Below the pieces are notes generated by a model. The model saw only the letters and a list, made by a program, of their open reading frames with translations. It did no database searches and was not told the origin of the DNA. From assembly GCA_013398295.1 (NCBI GenBank), contig VZSF01006615.1:62001-126000 (forward strand): a stretch of DNA of 64,000 nt, read 5' to 3'. The position numbers and the translations under genes were made by a program. Source of the DNA: Chionis minor (taxonomy: Eukaryota > Chordata > Aves > Charadriiformes > Chionididae). Numbering within the stretch: the stretch's first letter is position 1; each line of letters begins with the position of its first letter. Shown piece after piece: positions 23,483-36,712 of the stretch.

Positions 23483-24959
23483 TTTTTTTAGACTACAACT
23501 TGTATTTTCAGGCACCAAAAGTTCGGTTTTTCTAGAGGGGAAAGTTGTAATGTCATATTACAATACTAACAACATGGAAAAGTCCATATTAAAAGACTGC
23601 ATTCTATTAATTCACTGTTCAACAAAATACCTGTGTTCTCATTTACCTCTCAGCTTCTTAAGGCAGATTTAAAGTAATTGCTTATTGAGCTGTCGTAAGT
23701 TTTCAAACTCTAAGTCCTTTCCTTAATTAAAGGCTCTTTGCTCCCTTCTTTTCACATCAGCAGTAATTTCAGTCCAATGCAGATGCTGTCGCTCATCTCC
23801 CTGGCTCTTCTTCTCAGAGCCCAAACTCCCCATCAAGGAAGAACTTAAAGGAACTTCAAGAATTTATCTTGAAATGCCTTTGCTCCATTGTAGTTACCAA
23901 TGTTAAAAAAGGAACAAGTGCAGGTGAAAAAAAATCAAAATTAATCTCAATTAATAGACAGCTCCTGCTTCAGCCCATGTTTGCCATACAGTGCCAAAAA
24001 TACTGTAAGAGATATTAAGCCTCCAGAGCACATCAGAACTTCCTATCAGCATGACTATTAATCCAAGTCCCTTGTGGCCAAATCTCTTAACAGGAGTGGC
24101 TGTTAGTCAATCCCTAGCACTGACGATGATAAAGGAAAGGATTAAGGTAGTAATCTGGAATCTGAGCGTGTGCTGCAAAAAGAATCCTTGATGTTAAAAA
24201 AGGCTTCATGAGAAAGAAGATACCAAAAGAAATATTTGAGTGCTGCTGTACAGCCACCTGTCATTACAGTAAGAAAAAAGTTAGTATCAGCACAATGGTA
24301 TGGTTCCAAAAAACGTGCATTTGTAATATTTCTATAACATTATTGTTGACTTCACCTACTCCGTACAGCAGCATAAGCTAGAGAGTAAGAATGCTGATCC
24401 TGCCAATTTGCTACTGTCTAGCTCAGGCACAATATCATATCTCTACCAAACTGCTGCTTTAATGCTCAGAAAGCCTGCAGCAATCTAGCAGAAAAAATAA
24501 ACATATAGGGAGAGGAGAGACAATACAAATAGATGTAATCAGTTACAAACAACATTAACAGCTCCTTTGGTGGTTTGCTGGTAAACCTGCCTTTCAATTA
24601 ATCAGAATCCCTCCAAGAAGTGCCCTCCTCTGGGGGATGTCCTCTCCCCAGAAAACCTGCAAGAGCCAACATTACTTTCTGCTGTACAGCCCTGAGATTG
24701 TTCATCTATCGCAGGGCTTCCTGCACAGCTACACTGGTCTCCAGATGCTCTTTTATCTTCATCCTGTCCTCTCATCCCACAGAGCAAGGCAGTTCTCCAT
24801 CCTCCCCATTCTTGCTACCTCACTTTTACTGTCCAGAAAGGCTCTGACGTAAAGGAACCAATTCAGAAAGTCCCTTACCAACCCTAGCTACTCCATCTCC
24901 TTGACTGAAAACAGGGGACAAAAGAGAAAAGTTATCTGCCCATGTCCTTCACGGCCACC

Positions 24960-25139
24960 ATGTGTAACTTCCAAGCCACCAGGGGATATTGCCGAGGGGT
25001 CGAACCAGCTGTGATCTTCACAGAGCAGGAAACTCCACAAGGGGCAGGCAATGCAGAGGTAGCTCCAGAGCATCTTTGCTGCCAACCCCAGAGGACTATT
25101 ACAGTGGACTTTAAAGCTCCTCTGGCACTGTCAAGATGA
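24960..25139 (+). other. small ORF with strong Kozak context, unrecognised
   Basis: An ATG at 24960 sits in ACGGCCACCATGT, an almost ideal Kozak context, and opens a 59-codon frame ending in TGA at 25137-25139. The peptide starts MCNFQATRGYCRG and has five cysteines, with CC near residue 41. The region is GC-richer than its surroundings. I recognise no domain, signal peptide or membrane segment. It could be a chance ORF, part of a lncRNA, or a small peptide. A minus-strand frame overlaps it over 24888-25085 and is equally undistinguished. Confidence 0.1.
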
Positions 25140-28100
25140 AGTTGTCTTACCCACCATCTGGACCTATCAAAACCAGCACAGATTATGCAGTAGCCGCTGT
25201 TCCAAACATTAAGAATTGTGACCTGAGGGAGGTTAGAGAACAGAAGACAGACAGGAGTACTGGTGGATCTACTCTCTCTTTCACTTATGCATACTAAACT
25301 GAAGTCATTAAGATTTATAGGGAAGCAAGAGTAAGTTTTGGTTCAGGCCTCACCAAAACTTAAAGAAAGAGAACAAAGGAAAGATGGTTTGGATTTATGA
25401 TTTGGGAAAAAAGGCTTCTTTGTGTACAAGACATGTCTCTATTCTTTCCCTCTAAGGAAGCAGTTGTTTATGGACCAGGTGCATAATCACAAGCTACATC
25501 TTACTCCCTTTGCACAGCCCTTACCTGTCGACTGTAACATGCTTTTTGGGTAAGCAAAGTGCAACGCAAGACTGTCAGATACCCAGCAGCTATCCCACTG
25601 CATGTTGTTTCCCCATGTGATGTCTACGAAATATGTAAAATAAGAGCATCAGCATCATATTTGTACCCAGTTATATTTAGTAATATCTTCTTTTCTACTA
25701 GGTCGGCATCACAATTTCTTTGCCTACCTTACATCCTTTTCTAGTATTTATCTGCAACTCATATGCTTTCCCAACCACATCTTCCCTGGAGACATGCATT
25801 CAATCATAAGTACCTGTTTACTCCTTTTTGACCAGAACCTACTTTTGAATTTGTTGGCGCTATTTTTCCTGGCACTACTTGCTACTGCTGGAAGGATTCC
25901 CAATGGAATCATGGCCCTACTCATCTCTACTTTGCCTCCTGCTGATAGGTAATTTTATGTCCCTTACCTACTCAAACTTTTTCCTCCTTTTTATGAAGCC
26001 AGTTCTTGTAAAATTAAAGTGTCTTTCCTACAATGAAAAAGAGAGGATTGAATTATCAGCAATTTCATACCCTCACCCCCACTGCCTGGACCTTCTGTCA
26101 CTGTGAGCACAACATTAAGAAGGATACTGAAGTACTCCTTTTTCACCTGTAGTTTTCATCTTTTAGTCATCTGGAACAAATAAGTAACAGTTGTAATGTG
26201 AAAAAGATGAGCACATAGTCAGAGCTTGGGCTGGGGGAAAGGACTGAAGCAAGTGAGTACAACTGACTTTTAAGATGAGGCCTGTGGCCGTGCAAGGCGT
26301 CAACACAAAAGCGCACTCACACTAAATTCCCAGATGTTCAACAAAAGATAGTGCATGGCACAGAAGACTCCATGAACACCTGAACTTTTTCTTCAGGTGA
26401 GTGAGATTGGTCAACACCATGAGACTTGGAATCTCTCTTTGGATAAACAGCAGACTACAGAAAGGAAAAACATATACCCAAATGCAGTTGCATTCACAGT
26501 AAAAACAGTGAAGTTCCACAATTCCTCACGTTTTCTTAAAATTCAGAAATTTCAGGTAGATGACTCAGTATACAGTTCTATGTAAAGACTAAAAAAATTA
26601 AAACTATTACCCGATATTTTCACCAAAACACATGAAAGCCATTCATACTTGTTACTTTCAGAAACGTCTTTTGACAGCTTTGGTCATGTCATTTTCCCAA
26701 ACTTTTCCTTACAACCATAGCAGCAAAGGATTTACTGCTATTTTTAACAAAAATCCAAAACTCCAAAAATAACTCTCAAGAGACATCAGTGTGTTTTTTT
26801 CAAGTGAAACTAAATCAGTTGCCAAATACTGGTTTATGCCAAATTCCTTTTAAACAAAGATTCTTTGTCTGCTTCTCCCACTCACAACTCTCATGCCTAT
26901 TTTCCTGTAAAGCCACAGCTTTGGGTTTCCACCTTTACCAGTCTGGTGTGACACTTGCCGAATCTGTCATTGCCACTACTATGACTAAGCCTTTGACAGT
27001 AACCTTTGAACTTTTAACATCTATCTTCAGCTGCTCTATGACACATAATTAAACACATAGATTGGGGTTTTTACTTCATTACTAAATGCTGAAGAGCACA
27101 GATCCTATAAGGAAGTAAGACATTTCTGCAGGTAGCTGGAGAAGAATCAATACAAACTGATAGAAGGTGGTCAAAGACTGCTATGCAGAATTATAAAGGC
27201 AAAGGACATCCTGACATGTCCAGCTATAACCGTTTTCTTCAGATCCTCTGCTGTTCGTGAATTTGAGTTATTCTCCCCTCCTCCATAGCTTCATCTGCAT
27301 CAGCTTCTGTCACCTGCACAAATTACCTATTGCCTCTCAATTGCCCAGGAACAAGTGTCTTCTATTGCTTTTTTCATACAGTGATGAACAAAAATAGTTC
27401 AGAGGCTTCATTTTTATGCAAGTAACACAATAACAATTTTTCAGAATACTTATTACTGTATCGGTTTTTCTCCCCAACCTAGCAACTACCCCTACAGCAA
27501 GGCAATACACTCTTCTCCTTGCCAGAGGCTTCTCTGACCTGAGCTAGCACTTCTCGCGTGTTTTATTAATGCTCATACTGAGATTCACCACCCAGCACAC
27601 TAGAATCCAGATTTTGCTATTCCTATGCCCATTGAACTAAGAAAATGAAGTGGTTAGGTACAAAATTTTGCTTGGAGTGCTTGTGGAGAAACATGCATTG
27701 ACTGGAACATAGTGACAGAAAAGGACAACAAAGCGACAAGTGATCCAGAAAAAGCCTTTGGATACTTAGGAAGAGGAAATAGCACTTGAATAATGGGACA
27801 GCATATACTCTTCTCTCTCACCTTATGGATTAATCATATTTGTTACAGCGTTTAATCTCTCCCCTGCTCTAAGGGCTGCCCCTCTAATGAAAGTGCAGCA
27901 CAAGATGCCACTGCTGCTCAGCAAGATGAAATCAGGCACAAGGCACCTTTGATCCTGTCAGAGGCTCCTCGCTTTTCCTTCACCCCAGAAAGCAGGAGCA
28001 GAGGAACATTTACCCCATCAACAACGTATGCATACAGTTACATGGCACCATGCACATTTGTTGGCATCAGCACTCATTTGTTTTTATTACATTTGGATCT

Positions 28101-28453
28101 AGTGGACCATTTTTCTTGAGCTTGCCATGCTCAAGATTAACCACTCACCACTTCCTAAGAGGTACATCTTAAGCAGACTTTTTGGAGCATAGGAAATATT
28201 ATTTAACAACTAGCGTTTCAGCAACAGAACTTAATTTTTAAGTGGCACCATTAAAATAACATCACACAGGACAATAGCAACCTCTCCTTTTGACAGAAGC
28301 ATATGTAATTTTATTATCAAAAGTAGCCTACAGTCTGCTTATCAGAAAAAAAGCTCACAGGCTTTGACCATAACTTTGCTCAAATTTTCCATAATTTCAG
28401 CATTATTATATTAGGAATGTCTAAGATTAACTATTTTGAGGAAAACCAGTTGA

Positions 28454-28482
28454 GGGGTGGGGCAGCGGGAGGGAAAAGAGGG
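28454..28482 (+). promoter_or_regulatory. canonical G-quadruplex motif
   Basis: The plus strand carries runs of 4, 4, 3 and 3 G with loops of 1, 4 and 1 bases (28454-28473), plus a spare fifth run at 28480-28482. This satisfies the standard G3+N1-7 rule with short loops, the most stable kind. It lies in a purine-rich segment (28440-28500). Nothing nearby shows a promoter, so any regulatory role is speculative. Confidence 0.75.
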
Positions 28483-31400
28483 TGAAGGATGAGAGGAACA
28501 ACTAAACCTCAAGAATGCTGCCAGTGATAAACTGTTTTGTCGCATATCCCTGACTCTGCATGATGTCAACCTCTGCTGCTTCTCTCTTTGGAGGACTGAA
28601 TCCTATAGGAAATCAACACAACCAGAAAAGGCACTCACCAGAGACTAAAAGTGTACAGGTCCGCTTACAACTTATTGTCAAATATTAGAAATTTAAATAA
28701 CAATGTCCCTAGATTAGTAATTTCAGTCTACAAATATTGGATGACATACTGTGTTATAAAATACTTGGCTAGCATTGATTTTTTAGAAACTATCATTCCC
28801 TCTGTCCTGCCCACGACAAAGGTATATCACACGTATTCGGAACATTTTTCAAATCATTACTACAAACCAAACGAGAACTGGATACAGTTTGTGTTCTGAC
28901 TTATTAAACAGCTCTCTAACCAAACATTAAACCTAATGAGGTAACCAGTTCAGAATAGAGCTTGATAAAGCGCAAGCTGCAGCATCAAAGCACTTGCGAG
29001 ACGCAGGCAGAAGGACAAAGTAGCCACTTCAGACTAAGCAGGAACATTCAACTATATTAAATTTCATAACAGACTTTTGCTTTTAACTTCCTCATTTCTA
29101 GGGTTTGACATAAGGTTGATCATGAAGGCTCAGTTGCACTTCCATCCCAGACCACGGAAGGGAGTTGCAGTCACCTTATGCAAGAAACTGCGCTTGCCAG
29201 TCCAGGTTTGCTGGTCAAGCAGGGGAAGTTTGGGGAAGCATCTTCCAGGTAATTCAGTAGTCTCAGACCACATTTCTCAGCATCAGACACTAGTCCTAAC
29301 GCTCAGGTGAGGAGCTTTACAGATTTCCAAATGAGTAAATGTAGTTTCCTACCCTCAAGGACTTGCCTTCTAAAACCTTGGTCTAAAGTAGAAATAGATA
29401 ACCTAGATCCTTTCAGAAAGTCTGGCATGTATTCTGCAAGTACAGACTCCCAGACAGGATCAAGAAGAAACTGCAGAAATAAGGTATTAGAAGTTTAAGC
29501 AATGACTTAATTCAGGGATGGGTACAAAGAACATGATGCTCTGTGTGTGCCATATGCACAGCATATTAAGATGCATTTTCAACATTGGTATTCCTATTAA
29601 AGACTTCAGACATCCATGATGAGAACTTTTCAAAAATCCCATACTGTGGATGAAATCCTGGCCTCAGCAGAAGGAAAGCTTTGCATTTGTCCTCAGCTGA
29701 TCAAGGATTGCATGCTGTCTGCTTATAATAGAGAAATCCTTCTTTATAAGTCACTTTGAATTTTGTTGTCAGACCTTCAGAGCTTTTAACAACCTGTATT
29801 AGAATACCTTTGAAGTGCAGTTGAAGAATTAATTTTACTGCAACTGATTTTACTCAATGAGTTGAATCAAGATCGTCCTTACAGTTTTGTGGTCTTTGGA
29901 GCAGCAGTGAGTATCAGCCTTTTAATTCAATGACATCTGGAAACAAACAGCTATTCAGAGTGACCATAGGCCAACCATGGTCACTCGATATTTGACAAAT
30001 GCAAGTGTAAGTATGCAGCAACGTCCATTATTTGAACTAGAGATAAATTACTATGTCATTCAATAGACAATAATATACATTAAATACAGGTACTAAGATC
30101 TGCCAAGAAAAAAACAGATAGGTGTATGTGTGTCTATACATACACACATATATATGTAGGTGCTGTCTTCTCTCTAGTAATTCCTTAATACTGATACCTT
30201 TACCAGGAAATCCAGGTAGTAAAGAAGTCTGAAACAGGATAAGAAAAAACCTTCATATATTCCCAGATGTCATTTTAACAACAGCTGATATATTACAATT
30301 GTATGCACTTTTTAACTGCAAGTAAAATAGCCATTACACTTGTAACATTTTATGTGCACTGTTATTGGAGAGAAAACGGCTTCGACAATATATATTTGAA
30401 AAATTGTTGCTCTTATTCACAATTCATGAATGCAGCCTTCCTGCAATATATCAAATCTATAGCCAGGCTTCCATCACATTACCTTTTAGGCAACAGCTAA
30501 ACTGATAGTCTCTGGTTTATAGAACAGAAAACCAAAAAATACCCCATGGGGTGCGGGATTATTTTGTCTGGTGGTAAAAAGAGAGATTTAAATAAAATTT
30601 TCTACCTGTTTTTCTTGAAGCCCTGAGATCTAGGGATATTGTGACTAGCCTGAACACAGTCATTGTCACAAGTAAAGTGTGAAATCCAGAGAATGTTAAT
30701 ACATTAACTGCAAAGGACGAAAAACGTAACTGCCTGATTTCCATTTTGTTCAGCTGTTACTACTCTTTGCCTGGTTTAAAAGAAAGAGAAAAAAAAAAAT
30801 CACAGGTATTCAATAGAGAACAATAACCAGGGAATATAAACCCACACACACAGATGCACTATGGTAATGCAACTAACTTAAAATGCAAGAAACCCTTCTG
30901 AAACAGGGTCAATTAGGTAATCGTTAATGACAATTTTTTTTTAAGGCAAAATTAAGGTTGAGAACTGAAAAACAGAGGTACTATTAAATAATTTTAGGTC
31001 CTCTAAATCATTATCATGTGAGCATAAAGGGGACTAATAATGGACAGGTTCATTTCTGTCTTACTGCTGGAAATCTAGCCCACATTGATTCCTTTTTGTG
31101 CCTGTTCAGCACTAAACATGAATCAAGCTTGGTAGCTGGGACTTCTGCTCCTGAACAAATAGGCTCCTCTGATTTACTGGAAGACTACAGTCAAGCCTTA
31201 GCTGTCCTGAGGAGTTGTTAGAGCAAATGATTAGAGTTATCTAATCTTTCTGCATATGGTACATACTTTAATTTTCATCTTACTTTGGTAAACCTTCAGA
31301 GAAGGCAGCTGAGCAGACAGAATGAAAGGGTTTACTGTTCTGAAGCACCCTCCACCCTCAAAACAAATTGGTATATCGTTCCAGCTTGATCCCTACTCGC

Positions 31401-34400
31401 ATACTTTGGCATCAGTGACACTATTGAGAAAGTACAGCTAGGTAATATAAATGAGACAAAGTTAAAGTATTTTCCCTCTTTTATTCCAAGTGTCATTCTG
31501 CTATTTGACAGTACAGTCTACATCATTTGGCTTCTATATTAAAATTGCCTGGTTTTCCCATTGCCTATGCGCAGGGAATGTTCTACTAGACATTAAAAAT
31601 ATGAAAAATAAAACCAGCAGTATTACGTCATCCCTTTGCCCGTTCCTTTAACTATATTGTTGTTTTACTGTGATGTTGCATCTGTAACTCAGAAGAGCAC
31701 TGGGAGCCTGGATACCCCCAGTGCCTACCCAAACATATCACTGTTTGTACATATACACACTCACAAATAAAATGCACATGGAGGATTTGGAAGTAGTGCT
31801 TCCCATTTTACTGATCATTTAATGCATACTTCCTCAGTGCATGTACCATCAAGCATAATCTGTAAGTGTCAGCACATCACAGAAAGAGCTGGAGCATTTG
31901 AACAGAGATGCTGACCTCAGCGCCAGAGGAAAGGGATATTCAGATCCGTGACCGTGGTTTAAATGTATATACCATCAATTGCAGTTACCCATAGAAAGCT
32001 CACTGGAATTTTCCAGATACATCCAAAGCGTAATTCTCGCACATACCAAAGCCTTTACTCCATTCTACTGGACATGATAATGTGTTCATGACAATAGTGC
32101 TGCCAGGGCAGATTGAAGGAGAAATTAAGTTAAATGAAATGCAAACTGACAGATTTACGTGGACTGTTACCTCTGACTACACACAAGGAAAGCCTGACAT
32201 ATACCCAAACACACATCCCGATATCACTAGCAGTTGTTGGCCCACTTTAAAAAGAAAGCAAAATAAATGCTGGCTAGTCTAAATCAAAGTAGGTAGCAGC
32301 AGTAACTCTTCAGAAACAACAGGGGGAAAAAAGTTTCAAAATACATGCTCCATAAATAAAATATACAAGTGGAAGCTGCAAGTGCAGTATTGATCCCAGT
32401 TGTAAGTTGAGATGTAGAGAACTGCAGAGTTGGCACTCACAGTGTTCTGAATTGACAATAAATCCCTGGTTTGCCAGTATCCAAATTACTATTCTGCACC
32501 TCTCCAGTTGGAGGGAAGTCATTAATTAGGTTGGCTTCCTTACTCAGGAGGTAAAGGTAGAATTACCCCACAATGCCCTATGGCCTGATCTTTATTTACA
32601 ACTTGTGTGGGACCTTCTGCAAACTGATGGGTAAAACTCATCTCTCAGTAAACGCAATGTGGTAACGCAAAACAGAGCCAAAGAAAGAAAAAGCTAAAAT
32701 GGTCTAAAAAATTTGTGGTGCTACTGATAATTGATGCTGAAAAAATGAATGCTGCAAAGCTACGTGGTGAGGGCTTTGGAAATGTACAATAAATCTGAGA
32801 TTGTTTTCTGCTGTAGCCAAGAAGAGTTACTCAAATGCTGCACCAAGGGAACTGTGTTACAGGTATTTTTCTGTGTATTTTCTAGTATGCTTTCATATAA
32901 GGGGATTGTGAGGAAGTCTGTCTGCCTTATGAATTCAGCTGGGAGAGGAGTAAATCTATCATTAGATCCTTTAGATCTAATGAAAACAGTGGCTTGGCTG
33001 ATGCGTGTGTGGTATAGTGACAGACTGGCAACCTCCTCCCTTGCCTGCCCCTCCAAGGAAAAGATTTTTTTTAGTTTCTATCTTGAATACATATTTATTC
33101 CTACTCTGTTACTGCGTCACAGTCAAAGAATCACCTTAGGTAGCTCTGTCACGCATTTATAGTTTGGCACCTCTCTTCAAAACCATTCTTAGATACAGGA
33201 GCTGCTGATTTGTAGGACGTATTTTGCAGTTCTAGCATTCTGAAAGTAAAGAAATCAATATTCAGAAGAAGACTTTATTAGCTGACTGGGTATAAAACAA
33301 AGGTTTGCAACTTCTTATGGCAGAATTTGCTGTGTTTTGATGCAACTTCATTTTTCAAATGTTCCTGATCCCCCAGCGAAACACCTACAGGTAAGAAAGA
33401 TGAAGAAACCAAAACTGGGGAAAAACTACACATGCCTAACAGTTCACTAGTTAGACCACTAGATTTGCATTGGAAATTCTGGCATAGCCAACACCTCCCA
33501 CAGTAACGTTTATTTCCATTCTGTCAAAATTTCCACCAAGTCCCGCTTAAACATCACCTGTCCCTCACAGTGGAGAGGTAGCTCTTAAAGGTAGCCACCA
33601 CAAAACCAAATTAGCTATCCCTCTAATCAGATATTAGACACAACTATAATTCAACTCAAGGTCACATGAAAATACAAGCTCTAGTATTTTCTGGTACAAT
33701 ATCGTGCTGCAGGGAAGGAAGCATTCACTTTCTTGGAGATAAATTAGCCACAGATTGGATCCAAACATTACCAGAAATACAACAGACAAGAGAAAACAGA
33801 TCAGCTTGCCTTGAGCCAACTCCAATATTTTTGCATAGACCTTTCCTGTGCTTCGGTCAAAACCAGTGGTGAACCAATGCAAGTCTCTCTACCTATTGCA
33901 ATGCTTGCAATACGACTCAAGAAGAAAGTAATTTCCAGTAGTGCAGTCCCAACCCACACAGGACTTTATATTTCAAGAGCAGCAATTTTCATTTAATCCA
34001 ATGCACAATTTGCGATCAGTAAAGATGACGAAGGTGCTACATAGTGTTTTCAATTAGCCAACACATTTAGCACTGGCTTCAGTTCCTGCCACAAGCAGAG
34101 GATTTCCTCATGAACCAAAATGTAGTACCCTCCACCAAGCACAGAAATAGCCAGGAGAGAGAAAAAACACCACCAAAACTTTTTTCCGGACTGTCTCCAC
34201 TTGCTTACGAGAAGTTTAAATCATTGCAGAGGGTTTAATTTGCATTATGTAAAAGAATTCACTGTTATGGAGTGACCAAAAAAACAACTAAGACAGCAAA
34301 TAACAGTGATAAAAGTATGAAAGAAACAGGAACTGCATGCAGAAGAATCTTTCATCAAATATCACATTTCATTATTATTTTAAAGTCTTAGAAAAGTTGC

Positions 34401-36623
34401 CAGCCCCTTATTTTCTAAAGTGATCAGTTACTTTTCTTTAGTGACAACAGGACAGGCCAGGTCACTGCCTGGCTCATATTTCCTTGTGTGACAATCTTTA
34501 AGCATCAATTCGTATTGCCGAGTTGAACTAGTCACACCTGATACATTCAGCCCCACCCCCTCCTTGTGCTAGATGTGTGAGCACAATTGTTTCTGAAGAG
34601 ATCCTTTCACAACTTGGAAAATATTTTCAAGTGCGTAACACTGACTTCAATTCACACATCTATTCCAGAAACTTTTTGATCTTGTCAGATCTTGCACAGA
34701 GTCAGGAAAGCACTCAATTCAGGAGATCACAAGGAAAAACACTACACAGTTGCTAGGCTAGGATTCCAGAACCTTCTTCAGCAATAAATGCAAAAAAAAC
34801 CCACCCCAACCTAAAAATGCTCCATTTTTTACTGCCTAAGCCAAACTTAGTGACTCTATTCCGCCTTTTCCTAATAGAAATATTCTACAGACATAACTAA
34901 TAAAGATACCCTACTCCAGCAGATTCTAAGGACTTGCAAGATATTTACAGCTTCACTGAAGCTGTGGAGCCAGATTCTTAACGAGAATGAAAAAGAGATC
35001 TAGTGATCAGTGGAGGCATATCCATTCATGTCACTTTAAAAACTCTGTCCCAGAGATTGCTGTTAGATACCAGGGCAGCTCTCCTTTCCAGCTTACAGTA
35101 ATAGAAAGCAAATGAAAATTAGAAGAACCTAACATTTAAATATACATACTGAGCAAATTTCTGTAAGAAGCTTCAGTTCTCCCATGTTTCCAAGGAAAGA
35201 AGAAGCTTAACTTTCTAATACTTGTTCAGGCATACCAAGATGCATAAGCACAAACGGAAAATAAATACAGATAATCCTGCTGCAGACCATTAATGGAATA
35301 ATAAAATGTCATTAACATGCAAAAAAAAAAAAAGATGCTAACATAGTTTGAGAATGATTGACATGTGGTAGAAAAATACCTATATATTATTTGCTCATTT
35401 CATTAAATTGTTTAGAAAAATCTTAAACCTTTAATCCAAATATTCAGTCTCTAGTTCATGAATTATCCATAAGTAACTTTATCTTCTGTATTCCCAAGGA
35501 AAAAAAAAAACCCTCCAGAAAAAGCTGAGGGAAATAAGAAAAAAAAACACAGACAGTTAAAGGGCTAATCAGTATTTTGCCACTCACTCCTAACTTCAGC
35601 TTTCTGATTTTGGTGATCAACTATAGACCTGGCAACGTGTAAAGGTTATGAGTCAATATCTCACTCACCTCTAATAGAGAGCTAGGGAAGAAATCCATAC
35701 CCCAAACACCTGCTTTTTCATCTGAGACCTCCAGTAGCAGGAAACAGAAGTGTTAAGTCCAAGAATAGTACAAATACTTCTTAGAGAAAGTGTATCTTCC
35801 TGAGACAAACCACTAGCTAAGCATTTCACTCTAGGTTTGTAGCACTTCCAGCCTGATACACCACCTGTAGCTTGGTATCATACATGCAGCCTACTGACCA
35901 CACCAGAAACATTACCCTCCAGAAAGATTAATAGATCTCAGGTGGCTGACCCATGCGTTTTCTCTTTTCCATTAGGGGAAAACACTTCTAACAAGGCCTT
36001 GATTAAGGTCTGGAAAGGACTTACACACATGGGCTGCACTGAAAACCCTTATGAAATTACTGAAACCATGAGTCAGCTGAGCTGTTACATGTGGGTATAA
36101 TCCATGCGGAAAAATAGTATTTTAGACAAAATAATGCTCTCATTTTCCTCAGAGGAGGCCTACATTAATTTGCTATATACATATGAAATAGCTAAATGCA
36201 AAACATTTGCAAATAAAACCATCCTGATGTACATACAATAAGAATGAGCTTAAGATGACAGTTAGAGGTAACCAGTATCAACAGGAAAAAAAAAAAAACA
36301 TGGAGGAAACTAGTTATATGACACATGAACTCATTAAATTAGCATTCCCTTTTTCATAAATGCAGAACTTAGCAGTTTTGCCTCAAGTTATGCTTTCTTG
36401 AACATACCCATGAGTTCTGATGTGTTGACTCAACACACCAGAGACCTTGCCTGAAGATCTTGCTGTGCTTTAGGGACTGCAGCTGAGACTCAGTATAGAA
36501 TAGCTCCCCGCATTTACAGCGAGAAATGATCCTAGCATGAGTTTTTAGGCTGTCTCCAGGGAAGAGAATTTTTCTATCCCAGATACTGCTTAAATTAAAG
36601 AAACCATTTCTACGCACCTCACT
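28483..36623. other. long unique noncoding stretch, no gene seen
   Basis: About 8 kb without a gene. Frames at 32749-33162 (137 codons) and its antisense lack domains. A phrase at about 29645-29665 (GATGAAATCCTGGCCTCAG) resembles the edge of an ancient amniote fold-back repeat but is too short to annotate. A TG/TA microsatellite with a foldable stem lies at 30125-30150. A 7-bp stem (CACTGGG / CCCAGTG, 31698-31723 region) is the only other structure noted. Confidence 0.55.
30125..30150. repeat. TG/CA alternating tract with perfect stem
   Basis: TATGTGTGT (30125-30133) and ACACACATA (30142-30150) are perfect reverse complements around an 8-base loop, followed by a short TA run. Alternating purine-pyrimidine sequence of this type is prone to Z-DNA, cruciform formation and length variation. 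Confidence 0.8.
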
Positions 36624-36712
36624 AGATTCTCAGCTGGTGCAAGTCAGCACAGCTGCTTTCATTTCAGTGTAATGACTACAGCTTACCTCCACCTGAGCTC
36701 TCACTTAGGGTT
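36624..36712. repeat. fold-back repeat, type A copy 1
   Basis: The left arm (AGATTCTCAGCTGGTGCAAG..CAGCACAGCT) and the right arm (ACAGCTTACCTCCACCTGAGCTCTCAC) are diverged reverse complements. The wording matches an ancient amniote interspersed sequence with symmetric ends of the type 'gatcctcagctggtgtaaatcagca ... tgctgatttacaccagctgaggatc'. The copy at 51237-51316 shares the same plan. The symmetric structure without coding content suggests a MITE-like element, but I do not know its database name and the class is an inference. Confidence 0.6.

Larger units (their letters stand above)
20135..28453. other. long unique noncoding stretch, no gene seen
   Basis: More than 8 kb with no recognisable transposon. 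Minus-strand frames at 22134-22469 and 22543-22857 (111 and 104 codons) lack domains. Notable sites listed separately are a G/T-rich segment at 23448-23482 and a small ORF with a strong Kozak context at 24960-25139 inside a locally GC-richer patch (about 24600-25140). A CCACCAGGGG string at 24977-24986 is half of a CTCF-like core. Confidence 0.55.

Noticed and set aside
24977..24986. CCACCAGGGG as a CTCF site
   Set aside because: Only the first half of the core matches; the following ATAT breaks the required GC-rich second half.
35860..35905. AGCTTGGTATCATAC, similar to a phrase in reverse-complemented CR1
   Set aside because: Only about 15 bases match and the flanks do not continue the CR1 order; probably coincidence.
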